Shown here piece by piece: positions 16,084-24,810 of a stretch of 64,000 nt of DNA. Made by a program: the position numbers and the translations under genes. The notes beneath the pieces were generated by a model. That model did not search any database. It saw only the letters and a program-made list of their open reading frames with translations, and had not been told where the DNA came from. This DNA comes from Natronosalvus halobius. Lineage in GTDB: Archaea > Halobacteriota > Halobacteria > Halobacteriales > Natrialbaceae. The DNA is taken from the NCBI RefSeq assembly GCF_024138145.1, contig NZ_CP099997.1:62001-126000 (forward strand), in the 5' to 3' direction. Each line of letters starts with the position of its first letter. The stretch's first letter is position 1.

Positions 16084-17232
16084 TCAGGCCGCGCAGTTGT
16101 TCGGCCCCATTTCGAGTTCGGTCGCCTCGTGCTCGTCCTCGAGCGTCGACTGGCCGGTGTTGATCTCGATGACGCGCTCGTAGTTCGCCGGCTTCTCGGG
16201 CGTGTTGTCGACGAGACGGCTCACGAACTCCTCCTTCTCGAGGCCCAAGAGCTCCAGTTCGTCCCGAAGCGTACCGAGTCGGGCCTCGATCAGGTCCCCC
16301 GGCGAGCCCACCTCGTAGACGCCGTCAGCCGAGACCGAGACGTGGCCGGGCAGGACGCGCGTGTCCTCGGGGAGTTCGAGGAGCGTCTCCTGGAGGGAGT
16401 CGTAGAGCAACTCGGCGCCGTCGGCGGCGTCCTCGTCGCCGAACTGGAGTTCCGTCCGCCCCACGGATTCGACGAATAGCGTGTCCCCCGTCAGGACAGC
16501 CTCACCGTCGACGAGGTAGTTCAGCATCTCCGTCGTGTGCCCCGGCGTGTGGAGCACTTCGATTTCCACGCCGCCCACGTCGATCGTCTCCCCATCGGCG
16601 AGCGGTTCGTAGTCGTACTCGACGTCCCGCTCGCTCGCGCGTTCCCCGAGGTGGTAGGAGACGCCGAGTTCGTCGGCGAGCGTTCGACCACCCGAGACGT
16701 GGTCGGCGTGGACGTGCGTGTCCAGGACGCGCTCGATCGTGAGGCCGGCCTCCTCGGCGACGACCTTGAACCGGTCCGTCTGGCGGGTGGGATCGACGAC
16801 GGCGGCGCTCCTCGACGCACTCGAGCCGACGACGTATCCGAGACAGCCCTTCGCCCGCCGCTGTAGCTGGACGATTACGAGTTGCTCGCTCTCGGTGTCG
16901 ATGGGGACGACCTCGTAGACCGTGGACCAGTCTTCCATCCCACCTTTCACGACGCTGACGTCGTCGTACCCGATGGTCTCGAGTTCGAAACTGAACGACG
17001 TCGAGGTGAGCCCTTTCCCGCAGATCGCGACGATGGATCCTGCGTCGTCGCTGTTACCGATGCGGTTTCGTTGTTGCTCCGTGAGGTCGTCGTTCGGCCC
17101 AAAGGGGACGTTCTTCGCCCCCCGAATGTGCCACCCTTCGAAACTGTCCTCCGGGCGCGTGTCGATGAGCGTGAACGACTCGTCCCCGTCGATCATGTCG
17201 GCGAGTCGGTCGGCGGTGATCTGGCGTACCAT
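16084..17232 (-). CDS. Rhodanese-metallo-beta-lactamase fusion (persulfide dioxygenase-like)
   Basis: A 382-residue fusion. Residues 1-105 are a rhodanese domain with active Cys71 in VAICGKGLTSTSF. Residues 112-330 are an ETHE1/glyoxalase-II-type metallo-beta-lactamase domain with DTHVHADH (His173, His175, Asp177, His178), HTPGHT, LTGDTLF and LPGH. Mononuclear-iron persulfide dioxygenases oxidise glutathione- or CoA-persulfides to sulfite, and a rhodanese partner then makes or uses thiosulfate. The rhodanese is N-terminal here; bacterial CstB-like and BpPRF fusions usually have it C-terminal. The last 50 residues are a poorly conserved tail ending NNCAA. The enzyme would detoxify sulfide-derived persulfides and fits the neighbouring disulfide reductase and redoxin. 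Confidence 0.9.
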   Translation of the reverse strand: MVRQITADRLADMIDGDESFTLIDTRPEDSFEGWHIRGAKNVPFGPNDDLTEQQRNRIGNSDDAGSIVAICGKGLTSTSFSFELETIGYDDVSVVKGGMEDWSTVYEVVPIDTESEQLVIVQLQRRAKGCLGYVVGSSASRSAAVVDPTRQTDRFKVVAEEAGLTIERVLDTHVHADHVSGGRTLADELGVSYHLGERASERDVEYDYEPLADGETIDVGGVEIEVLHTPGHTTEMLNYLVDGEAVLTGDTLFVESVGRTELQFGDEDAADGAELLYDSLQETLLELPEDTRVLPGHVSVSADGVYEVGSPGDLIEARLGTLRDELELLGLEKEEFVSRLVDNTPEKPANYERVIEINTGQSTLEDEHEATELEMGPNNCAA

Positions 17233-17380
17233 GGGTGCCTCCGTACACTGTTACTGCGAGCAGGACGCGCAAATGCATCTCCCTTGCAAGATCATCGGCC
17301 TCGAGCCTACCGTTACGGCCGCGAGGCCGCGGAATTGGCCCTCGAGCCCAGTTTCGATCCTCTCACTCTACAGCTATCAG

Positions 17381-17390
17381 AAAATATATG
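17381..17390 (+). promoter_or_regulatory. TATA-like box
   Basis: AAAATATATG, 24-33 bp upstream of ATG 17414, in the divergent spacer between the rhodanese fusion and the small membrane protein. Confidence 0.6.
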
Positions 17391-17413
17391 ACGGCAAACC
17401 TGAACGGTCGGGT

Positions 17414-17629
17414 ATGGTCAACCCGATACTGGGAACGCTCGTCATCGCAATCGGGCTCGCCGGAGCACTCTGGCCCTACAAACTCGCGCGGTTCGAAGAG
17501 CAGATGGACTCCATCGGGAGCAAACGCTCCTGGTCCAGCGTAGAGCCGGCCGACTGGAAGGTCGCGGTCACTCGCGCGATAGGCATCGCCGTGACGCTGT
17601 TTGGTCTGCTTATCTTCTTCGACATCTGA
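17414..17629 (+). CDS. Two-helix small membrane protein
   Basis: A 71-residue protein. Helix 1 is at residues 3-20 (NPILGTLVIAIGLAGALW) and helix 2 at about 53-70 (RAIGIAVTLFGLLIFF). The loop between them is polar (RFEEQMDSIGSKRSWSSVEPADWK). This is a recurrent haloarchaeal small membrane protein that I recognise by shape but cannot name with confidence (DUF6199-like is a guess). A longer upstream frame exists but is antisense to the rhodanese gene and rejected. The redoxin gene follows 46 bp later. Confidence 0.8.
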   Translation: MVNPILGTLVIAIGLAGALWPYKLARFEEQMDSIGSKRSWSSVEPADWKVAVTRAIGIAVTLFGLLIFFDI

Positions 17630-17675
17630 ACTCGGGAACGGGGCGCTTAAGGAGGATACGGTTGCACACTCCCCT

Positions 17676-18239
17676 ATGGTCATGAAAGAATCCGAGAGCG
17701 AACTCGAGGCCGGCGACCCCGCGCCGACGTTCGAACTCGAGGGCGTCGACGGCGAGACGTACACGCTCGAGTCCTTCGCCGATGCAGAGGCTCTGCTGGT
17801 CGTCTTCACCTGCAACCACTGCCCGTACGCGAAGGCGAAGATCGGCCTGCTCAACGACCTCGCCGCCGAGTACGACGACGTGGCGGTCGTCGGGATCAAC
17901 CCAAACGACGCCGAGGAGTACCCCGAGGACTCCTTCGACCGAATGCAAGAACTCGTCGAGGACGGAACGATCGCCTACGACGCCTACCTCCGGGATCGGA
18001 CCCAGGCCGTCGCGGGCGCCTACGGCGCGGTCTGCACGCCCGATCCGTTCCTCTTCGAGCGTGACGACGGCGAGTTCAGGCTGGTCTACCAGGGTCGTCT
18101 CGACGACGCGCCGAACCCCGACGACGACCCCAGTCGATTCTACATCCGGGAGGCGATCGAGTCCGTCATCGCCGGCGAGTCCGTCGACCTCGAGTGGCAA
18201 CCCGCTCGAGGCTGTTCGATCAAGTGGACCGACGACTGA
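17676..18239 (+). CDS. Thioredoxin-like redoxin (AhpC/TSA-thioredoxin fold)
   Basis: A 187-residue cytosolic protein; a second ATG two codons in (17682) is equally possible. The N-terminus GDPAPTFELEGVDGETYTLESF is the peroxiredoxin/TlpA-type entry strand. The active site is TCNHCPYAK (Cys46, Cys49), the CNHC form seen in YDR-type redoxins rather than the CGPC of thioredoxin. The Pro in VCTPDPFLF is the cis-Pro loop. A further Cys lies near the C-terminus in ARGCSIKW. It probably reduces a disulfide or peroxide. A CTTAAGG at 17646-17652 about 25 bp upstream is the likely TATA element, giving a nearly leaderless mRNA. Confidence 0.9.
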   Translation: MVMKESESELEAGDPAPTFELEGVDGETYTLESFADAEALLVVFTCNHCPYAKAKIGLLNDLAAEYDDVAVVGINPNDAEEYPEDSFDRMQELVEDGTIAYDAYLRDRTQAVAGAYGAVCTPDPFLFERDDGEFRLVYQGRLDDAPNPDDDPSRFYIREAIESVIAGESVDLEWQPARGCSIKWTDD

Positions 18240-18333
18240 TCGGGTCTCGGACCGTCGTCCCATCACTGTCGCCGCCGACGTTGAGACTGCCGGCCGCGCT
18301 CCTTATGCCGTCGAAACCATAGGCGCCGTCCAT

Positions 18334-19488
18334 ATGGTCGTGGTCGCCGCTGTCCGCCCGCTCCAGGCACTTCGCCCGGCGCCGCTTCCCTCCATCCAGG
18401 AGACGTACCTCTCGACGCTCGAGGCGCAGGTGCTGGCGACCGTCGGCATCGTACTCGGGGTCGTTCTCGGGTTCTGGCTCGCCCGACTGGGCTACCCTTC
18501 CCTTCGACGCCGCTACGGCGTCCAGGTCGCCGAAGCGACGACCGTTGCGGCAATGGGTGTACTCGTCGCCGCCTCCGTCTACGCGCTCAGCGTCGTCTGG
18601 CACGTCACCTACGTCCTGGCGTACACGCTCGAGACGATTCAGGTCGATCGATTCACGGCCGCCCACCAACTCGTTACCGTGGCGCTAGTGGCCGTCGCGT
18701 ACCTGGCGATCCGGTTCGTCAACCGTTCGATCGACAAACTCAGCGAGACCGGCGCGATCACGACCCACCAGCGCGAAGTCGCCTACCACGTTACCGACGT
18801 CGCGATCGTTCTCGGGACCGCCTCGATCATCCTCACCATCTGGGGCGTGGACCTCACCAACATCTTCATCGGGGCCGGCGCGGTCACCGCGATCGTCGCG
18901 CTCACCGCCCGTCAAACGCTCGCCGCGATGCTCGCCGGATTCATCCTGCTCTTCTCGCGACCGTTTCGCGTCGGCGACTGGATCGAGGTCAACGACACGA
19001 CTGGGATCGTCACCGACGTGACCATCTTCACCACGAAAATACAGACGTTCACCGAGAAACACGTCCTGGTGCCGAACGACGAGATCACTGACAGCCAGTT
19101 GATCAACTACTCCGAGAACGACCAGCTTCGCGTCGACGTCGAGATCGGTGTCGACTACGATACCGACCTCGAGCGGGCGCGAGCGGTCGTCGTCGACGCC
19201 ATCGAAGACCTCGAGGAGATCCGAACGAGCCCGGATCCGCAGGTCGTCGCCAGACGGTTCGGCGATTCGGCGATCGTGCTCGAACTCCAGCTCTGGATCG
19301 GTGATCCGACGAGGCGTCGCCAGCTCGATGCCCAGACGGCGGCCATCCAGGCGGTGACGGAACGATTCGAACGGGAGGGAATCGAGATTCCCTTCCCCCA
19401 GCGGGTTCACGCCCCGCGAGGCGACGACGGGTTCCCGATCACCGAGGGCTCACGGGAGGGACTCGAGGTCGGTCAGCCGACCGATTGA
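18334..19488 (+). CDS. mscS: Mechanosensitive channel, MscS family
   Basis: A 384-residue protein. Four or so helices lie at about 28-50, 68-90, 112-128 and 155-172. The pore-lining helix is VTAIVALTARQTLAAMLAGF, followed by the MscS beta domain with FRVGDWIEVNDTTGIVTDV and LVPNDEITDSQLINYS. A C-terminal alpha/beta domain contains VEIGVDYDTDLERARAVV and the closing strand after EREGIEIPFPQR. It opens on membrane tension during osmotic downshift, releasing solutes. The start was set at ATG 18334 because the upstream frame overlaps the redoxin gene antisense-like. Confidence 0.93.
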   Translation: MVVVAAVRPLQALRPAPLPSIQETYLSTLEAQVLATVGIVLGVVLGFWLARLGYPSLRRRYGVQVAEATTVAAMGVLVAASVYALSVVWHVTYVLAYTLETIQVDRFTAAHQLVTVALVAVAYLAIRFVNRSIDKLSETGAITTHQREVAYHVTDVAIVLGTASIILTIWGVDLTNIFIGAGAVTAIVALTARQTLAAMLAGFILLFSRPFRVGDWIEVNDTTGIVTDVTIFTTKIQTFTEKHVLVPNDEITDSQLINYSENDQLRVDVEIGVDYDTDLERARAVVVDAIEDLEEIRTSPDPQVVARRFGDSAIVLELQLWIGDPTRRRQLDAQTAAIQAVTERFEREGIEIPFPQRVHAPRGDDGFPITEGSREGLEVGQPTD

Positions 19489-19506
19489 GGGGTGGAGAGG
19501 GTGACC

Positions 19507-20598
19507 TCACTTGCCGACGGCCCGCCGGTACTGAACCGGCCACTCAGGTCCCTCGAGCCCCAGGTCGTCGGCCCATCGGAGCGGGAAGTACGGATCGCGC
19601 AGGAACTCCCGAGCGACGAGCACCAGATCGGCGCGCTCGTTTCGTACGAGGGCGTCGGCCTGCTCGGCCTGCGTGATGCCGCCGACTGTACCCACCGCGA
19701 CGTCGTCGCCGACTGCCTTGTCGATGCCCTCCGCGAGCGGAACCTGGTAGTTCGGCCCTGACGGGCCCTGCTGGTCGGGATGGATTCCGCCGGAACTGAC
19801 GTCTATCAGGTCGACGCCGAGATCCACCAGGTCCCGGGCGAGGCGCTTCGACTGCTCGAGGTCCCACGAGTCCCGGTCGGGGAGCCAGTCGGTGCCAGAG
19901 ATGCGGACGAGTACGGGACGGTCGTCGGGCCACACCTCTCGTACCGCGGCGGTCGCCTCCCGGACGATCCGGGTCCGGTTCTCGAAACTGCCGCCATAGT
20001 CGTCCTCGCGGCGGTTCGTCACCGGCGAGAGGAACTGGTGGAGCAAGTAACCGTGGGCGGCGTGGACCTCCACGACCTCGAAACCGGCCGCGAGCGATCG
20101 TTTCGCACTCTCGCGGAAGGCGTCGATCACGGCCTCGACGTCCTCCGTGGTGGCCCGGCGCATTTCTTCGGGCTCGTTTTCGAACGGGTACGCCTCGGGC
20201 GAGGGCGACAGGACTTCCCAGCCGCCGTCTGCGAGCGGGACGGGGACGTTCCCCTCCCAGGGCTGATTCTTGCTGGCCTTGTGGCCGGCGTGGGCGAGCT
20301 GGATCGCGGGAACCGAGCCCTGCGATTTCAGGAACGCGGTGACTGGCTCGAGCGCCTCCGCGTGGGCGTCGCTCCAGATGCCCAGGTCGTGCGTCGAGAT
20401 GCGCCCACGTTCCTCGACGGCTGTCGCCTCGGCCATCACCAGCCCCGCCCCGCCGACGGCCCGACTGCCGAGGTGGACGCGATGCCACTCCCGCGCCAGG
20501 CCGTCGTTCGGCGAGGAGTACTGGCACATCGGGGAGACGGCGATGCGGTTGGGAATCTCGAGGTCGCGAAGCCGCAGTGGCGAGAACAGGTTCGTCAT
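19507..20598 (-). CDS. Old yellow enzyme family NADH:flavin oxidoreductase (YqjM-like)
   Basis: A 363-residue FMN-dependent TIM barrel from ATG 20598; the long upstream extension overlaps the opposite-strand gene and is rejected. Characteristic segments: LFSPLRLRDLEIPNRIAVSP, then MCQYSS with the YqjM-type Cys, the substrate-binding HAGHK (IQLAHAGHKAS), the catalytic Tyr in VEVHAAHGYLLHQFLSP, and FMN-phosphate loop VGGITQAEQAD followed by LVLVAREFLRDPYFP. Reduces activated C=C bonds; physiological substrate unknown. Divergent from the BtpA-like gene across 141 bp. Confidence 0.92.
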   Translation of the reverse strand: MTNLFSPLRLRDLEIPNRIAVSPMCQYSSPNDGLAREWHRVHLGSRAVGGAGLVMAEATAVEERGRISTHDLGIWSDAHAEALEPVTAFLKSQGSVPAIQLAHAGHKASKNQPWEGNVPVPLADGGWEVLSPSPEAYPFENEPEEMRRATTEDVEAVIDAFRESAKRSLAAGFEVVEVHAAHGYLLHQFLSPVTNRREDDYGGSFENRTRIVREATAAVREVWPDDRPVLVRISGTDWLPDRDSWDLEQSKRLARDLVDLGVDLIDVSSGGIHPDQQGPSGPNYQVPLAEGIDKAVGDDVAVGTVGGITQAEQADALVRNERADLVLVAREFLRDPYFPLRWADDLGLEGPEWPVQYRRAVGK

Positions 20599-20739
20599 CG
20601 AGCGACAAGACGGACTCGAGGCGGAAAACCGACCCGACGGGCGACGTCCTTGCCGCAATCGAGGATTCGCGAGCGCGTGGAACGCGAGACGCGAACCGAG
20701 CCTCCCAACAGTAATACGGTTCGCCCGAGCACCACGCGT

Positions 20740-21570
20740 ATGGACTGGAATCATCACGACGCCTTCGGAACGGAACGTCCAATCTGCGGGATGATCCACC
20801 TTCCGGCGCTCCCTGGATCGCCGGGCTACGAGGGAAGCCGCGAGGCGATTCGCACTCGCGCGCTCGAGGACGCCGCCACGCTCGAGGCCGGCGGCGTCGA
20901 CGGCATCGTCGTCGAGAACTTCGGCGACTCGCCGTTCTACCCCGACGAGGTGCCGAACCACACCGTCGCCGAGATGAGTGCGCTGGCGACGACGATCACG
21001 AGCGCGGTCGACGTCCCGGTCGGCGTCAACATCCTGCGAAACGACGCCGAGGCCGCTCTCTCGGTCGCCGCCGCGGCGGGGGCGTCGTTCGTCCGGGTCA
21101 ACGTCCACGTCGGCGCCGCGACGACGGATCAGGGGATCGTCGAGGGACGAGCACACGAGACGGTTCGGCTCCGAGACCGGCTCGAGGCCGACGTGGCCAT
21201 CCTCGCGGACGTGGACGTCAAACACGCGACGCCTCTCGGGGAGGCGGGGCTGGCACAGACCGCCCTCGAGACGGCGGTCCGTGGACGGGCTGACGGGCTA
21301 ATCATCTCTGGGGCTGGAACCGGACAGACGACGTCGCTCGAGGACCTCGAGCGGGTGGCCGAGGCGCTGTCGACGGTCGACCGGGACGTACCGATACCGG
21401 TGTTCGTCGGCAGCGGCGTCACACCCAAGTCGATCGACGACGCCTTTGCGGTGGGCGCGGACGGGGCGATCGTCGGGACAGCGCTGAAAGAAGGTGGGGA
21501 GACGACGAATCCCGTTTCACGGGAGCGAGTGGAGGCGTTGGTGGAGGCGGCTCGAACGGCGGAATCGTAA
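20740..21570 (+). CDS. BtpA/SgcQ family protein
   Basis: A 276-residue TIM-barrel protein from ATG 20740. It opens with the family signature CGMIHLPALPGSPGY and continues with VDGIVVENFGDSPFYPDEVP, VGVNILRNDAEAALSVA, FVRVNVHVGA and DGAIVGTALKEGG. Cyanobacterial BtpA affects photosystem I assembly and SgcQ is a putative sugar-metabolism protein; the archaeal role is unknown, with a nucleoside or sugar-phosphate lyase/aldolase activity the usual guess. It is 10 bp from the stop of the convergent dCTP-deaminase-like gene. Confidence 0.9.
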   Translation: MDWNHHDAFGTERPICGMIHLPALPGSPGYEGSREAIRTRALEDAATLEAGGVDGIVVENFGDSPFYPDEVPNHTVAEMSALATTITSAVDVPVGVNILRNDAEAALSVAAAAGASFVRVNVHVGAATTDQGIVEGRAHETVRLRDRLEADVAILADVDVKHATPLGEAGLAQTALETAVRGRADGLIISGAGTGQTTSLEDLERVAEALSTVDRDVPIPVFVGSGVTPKSIDDAFAVGADGAIVGTALKEGGETTNPVSRERVEALVEAARTAES

Positions 21571-21580
21571 CGCTCGCTCT

Positions 21581-22093
21581 TTAGCGATCCACGTCCCCTC
21601 GAGCGTCGACCGGTTCGGAAGCGTCGGTCCTACCGGCCCGCGAATCCTCGTCCGAACCGGGTGCCAACAGCGTCGAGACCCGTGCGTTTTCCTTGATCCG
21701 GATGCCGCCCGCCGGGACCGAGAGTGGGAGCAACGGGAGGTGGGAGAACACGTGGACGGTCGGGTGGGACCCCCCTCGAGCCAGCAGCTCGTGGCGGGGC
21801 TGGAGGACCAGCGGTCCGTCGTCCTCGGCACCCGTCAGGAACTCGTTGTACTGGATGACGTACTGGCCGCCCTCGAGGGTCCACCACTCGTACTCGTCGT
21901 CCGGGTTTCGCGGCTCCGTACCGATCGGCTCGAGGTCGGCGTCCTCGAGCTCGTCGCCGCCGAAGTCCAGGCGGCCGGGTCCGGCGACCTCGTAGACGGC
22001 GGCCACCGTGAGGTCGACGCCGTGGTCGTGGACCTGTTCGGGCTCGTACACCAGGTTGTCGACGAACGGTAACACGTCGTGTTCGACGGTCAT
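21581..22093 (-). CDS. dCTP deaminase/dUTPase-like (DCD fold) protein
   Basis: A 170-residue protein. HGVDLTVAAVYEVAGPG corresponds to the N-terminal strand of the trimeric dUTPase/DCD fold. QYVIQYNEFLTG, LVLQPRHELLARGGSHPTVHVF and the late IRIKENARVSTLLAPG match the beta-roll and tail of dCTP deaminase-like enzymes. The canonical catalytic set of dCTP deaminase is not fully clear by eye, so the protein may be a divergent dUTPase or a non-catalytic relative. Role would be nucleotide-pool cleaning. The last 25 residues are an acidic tail. Confidence 0.75.
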   Translation of the reverse strand: MTVEHDVLPFVDNLVYEPEQVHDHGVDLTVAAVYEVAGPGRLDFGGDELEDADLEPIGTEPRNPDDEYEWWTLEGGQYVIQYNEFLTGAEDDGPLVLQPRHELLARGGSHPTVHVFSHLPLLPLSVPAGGIRIKENARVSTLLAPGSDEDSRAGRTDASEPVDARGDVDR

Positions 22094-22218
22094 ACTGGTC
22101 GAGGCAACGGTCCCGGAGGTGAAAAAGCGTGGTGTCTCTCGTTCGGCTCACGACGTTCGCGGCCGGCTGTCACCGTCTGCACGTGTATTCGAGGCCCCGA
22201 TCTCGTCGGTCCCCGAAA

Positions 22219-23598
22219 TCAGTAGACGTACTCGTCCTCGCGCAACTGGACGTACTTCCCGTTACGGTACTTGAGCTTTCGTCTCCTGTAGGCCATCAGG
22301 ATCTTCGCACCGCCGACGCCAGCCGTGAACTTCTTGTCCAGGATGGAGCCGTCGCCGCTGCTCGAGCCCTGCATCCCGCTGATGACGTCGAACGCCCAGT
22401 CCCAGTCGTCCGGTTCGTAGTCTCTGACGATGTCCGCGAACGCGACGTTCCGGAGGATTTCGTCGCCGATCGCTCGCTTCCAGACCTCGTTGTAGTGTGC
22501 GAGGCCGTCCGTCGCCGCCAGTCGCCCGGCGATCTTGCCCGTGCGAACAGCGACGTGGTAGCCGCCTTCGTGGAAGGCCGAGGTCGTCCCCATCGCGCCG
22601 CCCGCGACGGCGATGTTCGCACCTACGGGGGACTCGATCGGCCGCGTCGACGAAATTGGATACGTTTCGGTTCCCTTCGACTTCCCGCGATCCTCGACGA
22701 TCGGGATGTCTTCCTCGATATCGTACTCGTCACCGTACTCTTGCTCGAGCAGACGGCGGATGTACTCCGCGCCGTTCGGAATCCCGTCGTCGCTCGGTTT
22801 CAGAAGCTTGTACGATTCGGGGTGGGCGACGTCCTCGAGGTCCATCCCGATGGGCATCGTCAGGCCGACGCGGGCGACGGTGCCGTCGTTGGGGAAGATC
22901 CACGGGTAGGCGGTCTCGCCGGGCATGTAGCCCCACCAGAACTTGAGGGTGTCTTCGAACTCGGCGAACAGCTCCTCGGGGAATTCGCGGTACTGCTGGT
23001 AGGCGATGTGGTTCGCCGTCGGGGGCGAGAGGTGGTCGGAGACGCTCTTGCCCACCAGAAATTGATCCAGCGCGTTCAGCGTGATCCGGCGCTGTGGCCC
23101 GTCGGCGAGGACGACGTGGCTCGCCTCGAGTTCGTCGCCGTTCGAGAGCGTCAGGGTGTGAACGGGCTCCCCCGAGAGGTCGCTCTCGAGGTTCTTGACG
23201 CCCGTCCCGACGCGCATGTCGGCCCCCGCGTCAGCGGCACGTTCGTGGAGCCAGTCGTCCATCCGCGCGCGGTGGAAGGTGTAGCCGAACTTGGGGTATC
23301 GGGCCTCCATGCCCGTCGTCTCGAGGCGGATTTTCGTCGTGGGGCCGACGAACTCCGTGCCCTCGAGTTCCCGGAGGATCACCTCGTCGGGAATCTCCTC
23401 GTAGTCGAAGTCCATGATGTCGATCCAGTAGTCGAGCATCCCCGCGGCGTCGGTCGAGTCCGGGCCGAGGCCCTCTCGATCCTCTCGAGGGACGCCCTGT
23501 TCGAACAGGACCGTCTCGGCGCCGTGAGCGGCGGCCCGTTCGGCCGCCGACGCTCCCGCGGGCCCACCGCCGACGATCGCAACGTCAACGCGTTCCAT
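22219..23598 (-). CDS. Geranylgeranyl reductase family flavoprotein
   Basis: A 459-residue FAD protein from ATG 23598. The N-terminus VDVAIVGGGPAGASAAERAA is the dinucleotide fold. HVVLADGPQRR and the FAD motif NIAVAGGAMGTTSAFHEGGY (DxGP-like region replaced by AGGAMG) are in family positions. The C-terminal part (WDWAFDVISGMQGSS, MAYRRRKLKYRNGKY) is typical of haloarchaeal digeranylgeranylglycerophospholipid reductase-like paralogues. It would saturate isoprenoid chains of lipids or quinones at the membrane. Several paralogues exist per haloarchaeon, so this need not be the lipid enzyme itself. Divergent from the thioredoxin gene. Confidence 0.9.
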   Translation of the reverse strand: MERVDVAIVGGGPAGASAAERAAAHGAETVLFEQGVPREDREGLGPDSTDAAGMLDYWIDIMDFDYEEIPDEVILRELEGTEFVGPTTKIRLETTGMEARYPKFGYTFHRARMDDWLHERAADAGADMRVGTGVKNLESDLSGEPVHTLTLSNGDELEASHVVLADGPQRRITLNALDQFLVGKSVSDHLSPPTANHIAYQQYREFPEELFAEFEDTLKFWWGYMPGETAYPWIFPNDGTVARVGLTMPIGMDLEDVAHPESYKLLKPSDDGIPNGAEYIRRLLEQEYGDEYDIEEDIPIVEDRGKSKGTETYPISSTRPIESPVGANIAVAGGAMGTTSAFHEGGYHVAVRTGKIAGRLAATDGLAHYNEVWKRAIGDEILRNVAFADIVRDYEPDDWDWAFDVISGMQGSSSGDGSILDKKFTAGVGGAKILMAYRRRKLKYRNGKYVQLREDEYVY

Positions 23599-23738
23599 AC
23601 AGCGTTGGGACTCAGCGACCCCTATTAAAGTGCCTGAAAGTCGCCGCGACGAGACGGTCGGACTCGAGTCGGCGCCGACCGACGAACGCCCGATGCTCAC
23701 GGCACAAGACAGACGTAGCCTCGAGCCTAATTCCGGGT

Positions 23739-24131
23739 ATGACTGACCCGACGACGGCCGACGTAGGCGAGACGGCCGAGACGAGCGACCAGGCTGCTGA
23801 ACGCTCGGCGCGCCCTGTCGCTCTCAAGAACGAGGCCGACCTGGAGGCGTTCGTCGCGGACCACGACCGGGCGCTGGTCGAGTTCTACACGGCGGGGTGT
23901 TCGATGTGCGACGCGATGGTCCCCGTCCTCGGGGGCGTCGCTCGAGCGACCGACGTCGCCATCGCCACGATCAATCCGCGGGACGACCCGCCGCTGATCG
24001 AGCGATTCGACGTTCGGAGCGTACCCCTGTTAGTCCTCTTCGCCGACGGCGACCCCGTCGCCCGCCGTGCGGACGGGTTCGTTCCTGCTGAAGAAGTCAT
24101 AGGCTGGCTCGAGTCGGAGACCGAACAGTAA
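23739..24131 (+). CDS. Thioredoxin family protein with CSMC active site
   Basis: A 130-residue cytosolic protein: a disordered acidic leader of about 25 residues, then a thioredoxin fold (ALVEFYTAGCSMCDAMVPVL, active Cys54 and Cys57). The cis-Pro is in VRSVPLLVLFADG and the C-terminal helix is PAEEVIGWLES. The CSMC pair replaces CGPC and would shift the redox potential; this is inference. It is the third thioredoxin-fold protein in 15 kb. Confidence 0.92.
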   Translation: MTDPTTADVGETAETSDQAAERSARPVALKNEADLEAFVADHDRALVEFYTAGCSMCDAMVPVLGGVARATDVAIATINPRDDPPLIERFDVRSVPLLVLFADGDPVARRADGFVPAEEVIGWLESETEQ

Positions 24132-24306
24132 CTTACTGGTGTGGAGTCCCGTTGACTGCACCCTGGACGGTGGATGGTCGTGCGTCGAACCCGTCAGAAC
24201 GATCGATTCGCCTCTGTGGCGGATTACCGACTGACAGAACAATGGTATAGAATTAATAGTACCAGTACAATCTACTTGCTGCCCCAATTTTCGTCGATTC
24301 ACCGAC

Positions 24307-24717
24307 TTACCGAACGACGGTGACCGGCATCGGGGCTCGACGAACAACCTTCTCGGCCACGCTCCCGAGCAGCACACGCGAGACACCCTGCCGACCGTGG
24401 CTGCCGACGACGATGTGATCGACGGCGTTGCCTTCGGCGAACTCGACAATCTCTCGAGCGGGGTCGCCGACGGCGGTCTCGATCCGGAACTCGACGTCTT
24501 CCTCGTCGAGCAACAGTCGGAGTTCTTCGGAAACCTCCGGCGCCTCCTCGTCCGCTTCGAACTGTTCTTTGAGGAGGTTGTAGCCGGCGCCCGTGAAGCC
24601 GTCGGCGAGTTCGACGATACGCAAGAGGATAATCTCCTCGTCGGCGTGTTTGCGAACTGCGTGTTCGACCGCCTCCTGGGCGGGGTCCGAGCCGTCGTAG
24701 GCGACGAGAATTGCCAT
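24307..24717 (-). CDS. Universal stress protein (UspA family)
   Basis: A 136-residue single-domain UspA protein. MAILVAYDGSDPAQEAVEHA is the N-terminal strand and helix. The ATP-binding loop GSHGRQGVSRVLLGSVAEKVV follows the G-2x-G-9x-G(S/T) rule, so it is probably an ATP binder, and PMPVTVVR closes the fold. Residues 45-70 form an acidic insertion (KEQFEADEEAPEVSEELR). It is convergent with the thioredoxin gene across an AT-rich 175-bp gap in which I see no gene. Confidence 0.93.
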   Translation of the reverse strand: MAILVAYDGSDPAQEAVEHAVRKHADEEIILLRIVELADGFTGAGYNLLKEQFEADEEAPEVSEELRLLLDEEDVEFRIETAVGDPAREIVEFAEGNAVDHIVVGSHGRQGVSRVLLGSVAEKVVRRAPMPVTVVR

Positions 24718-24810
24718 ACGTGGATTCGACGGCGAGCGCTAATAAATGTCAGTACGGCACGCGCCCGAGAGCGAGAATCGGGCGGCACGCGCTCGAGTTC
24801 AGGTTCGAGC

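Noticed and set aside
19780-20739. An in-frame upstream extension of the BtpA-like gene
   Set aside because: It is antisense to the flavin oxidoreductase. The protein pattern starts at the ATG at 20740.
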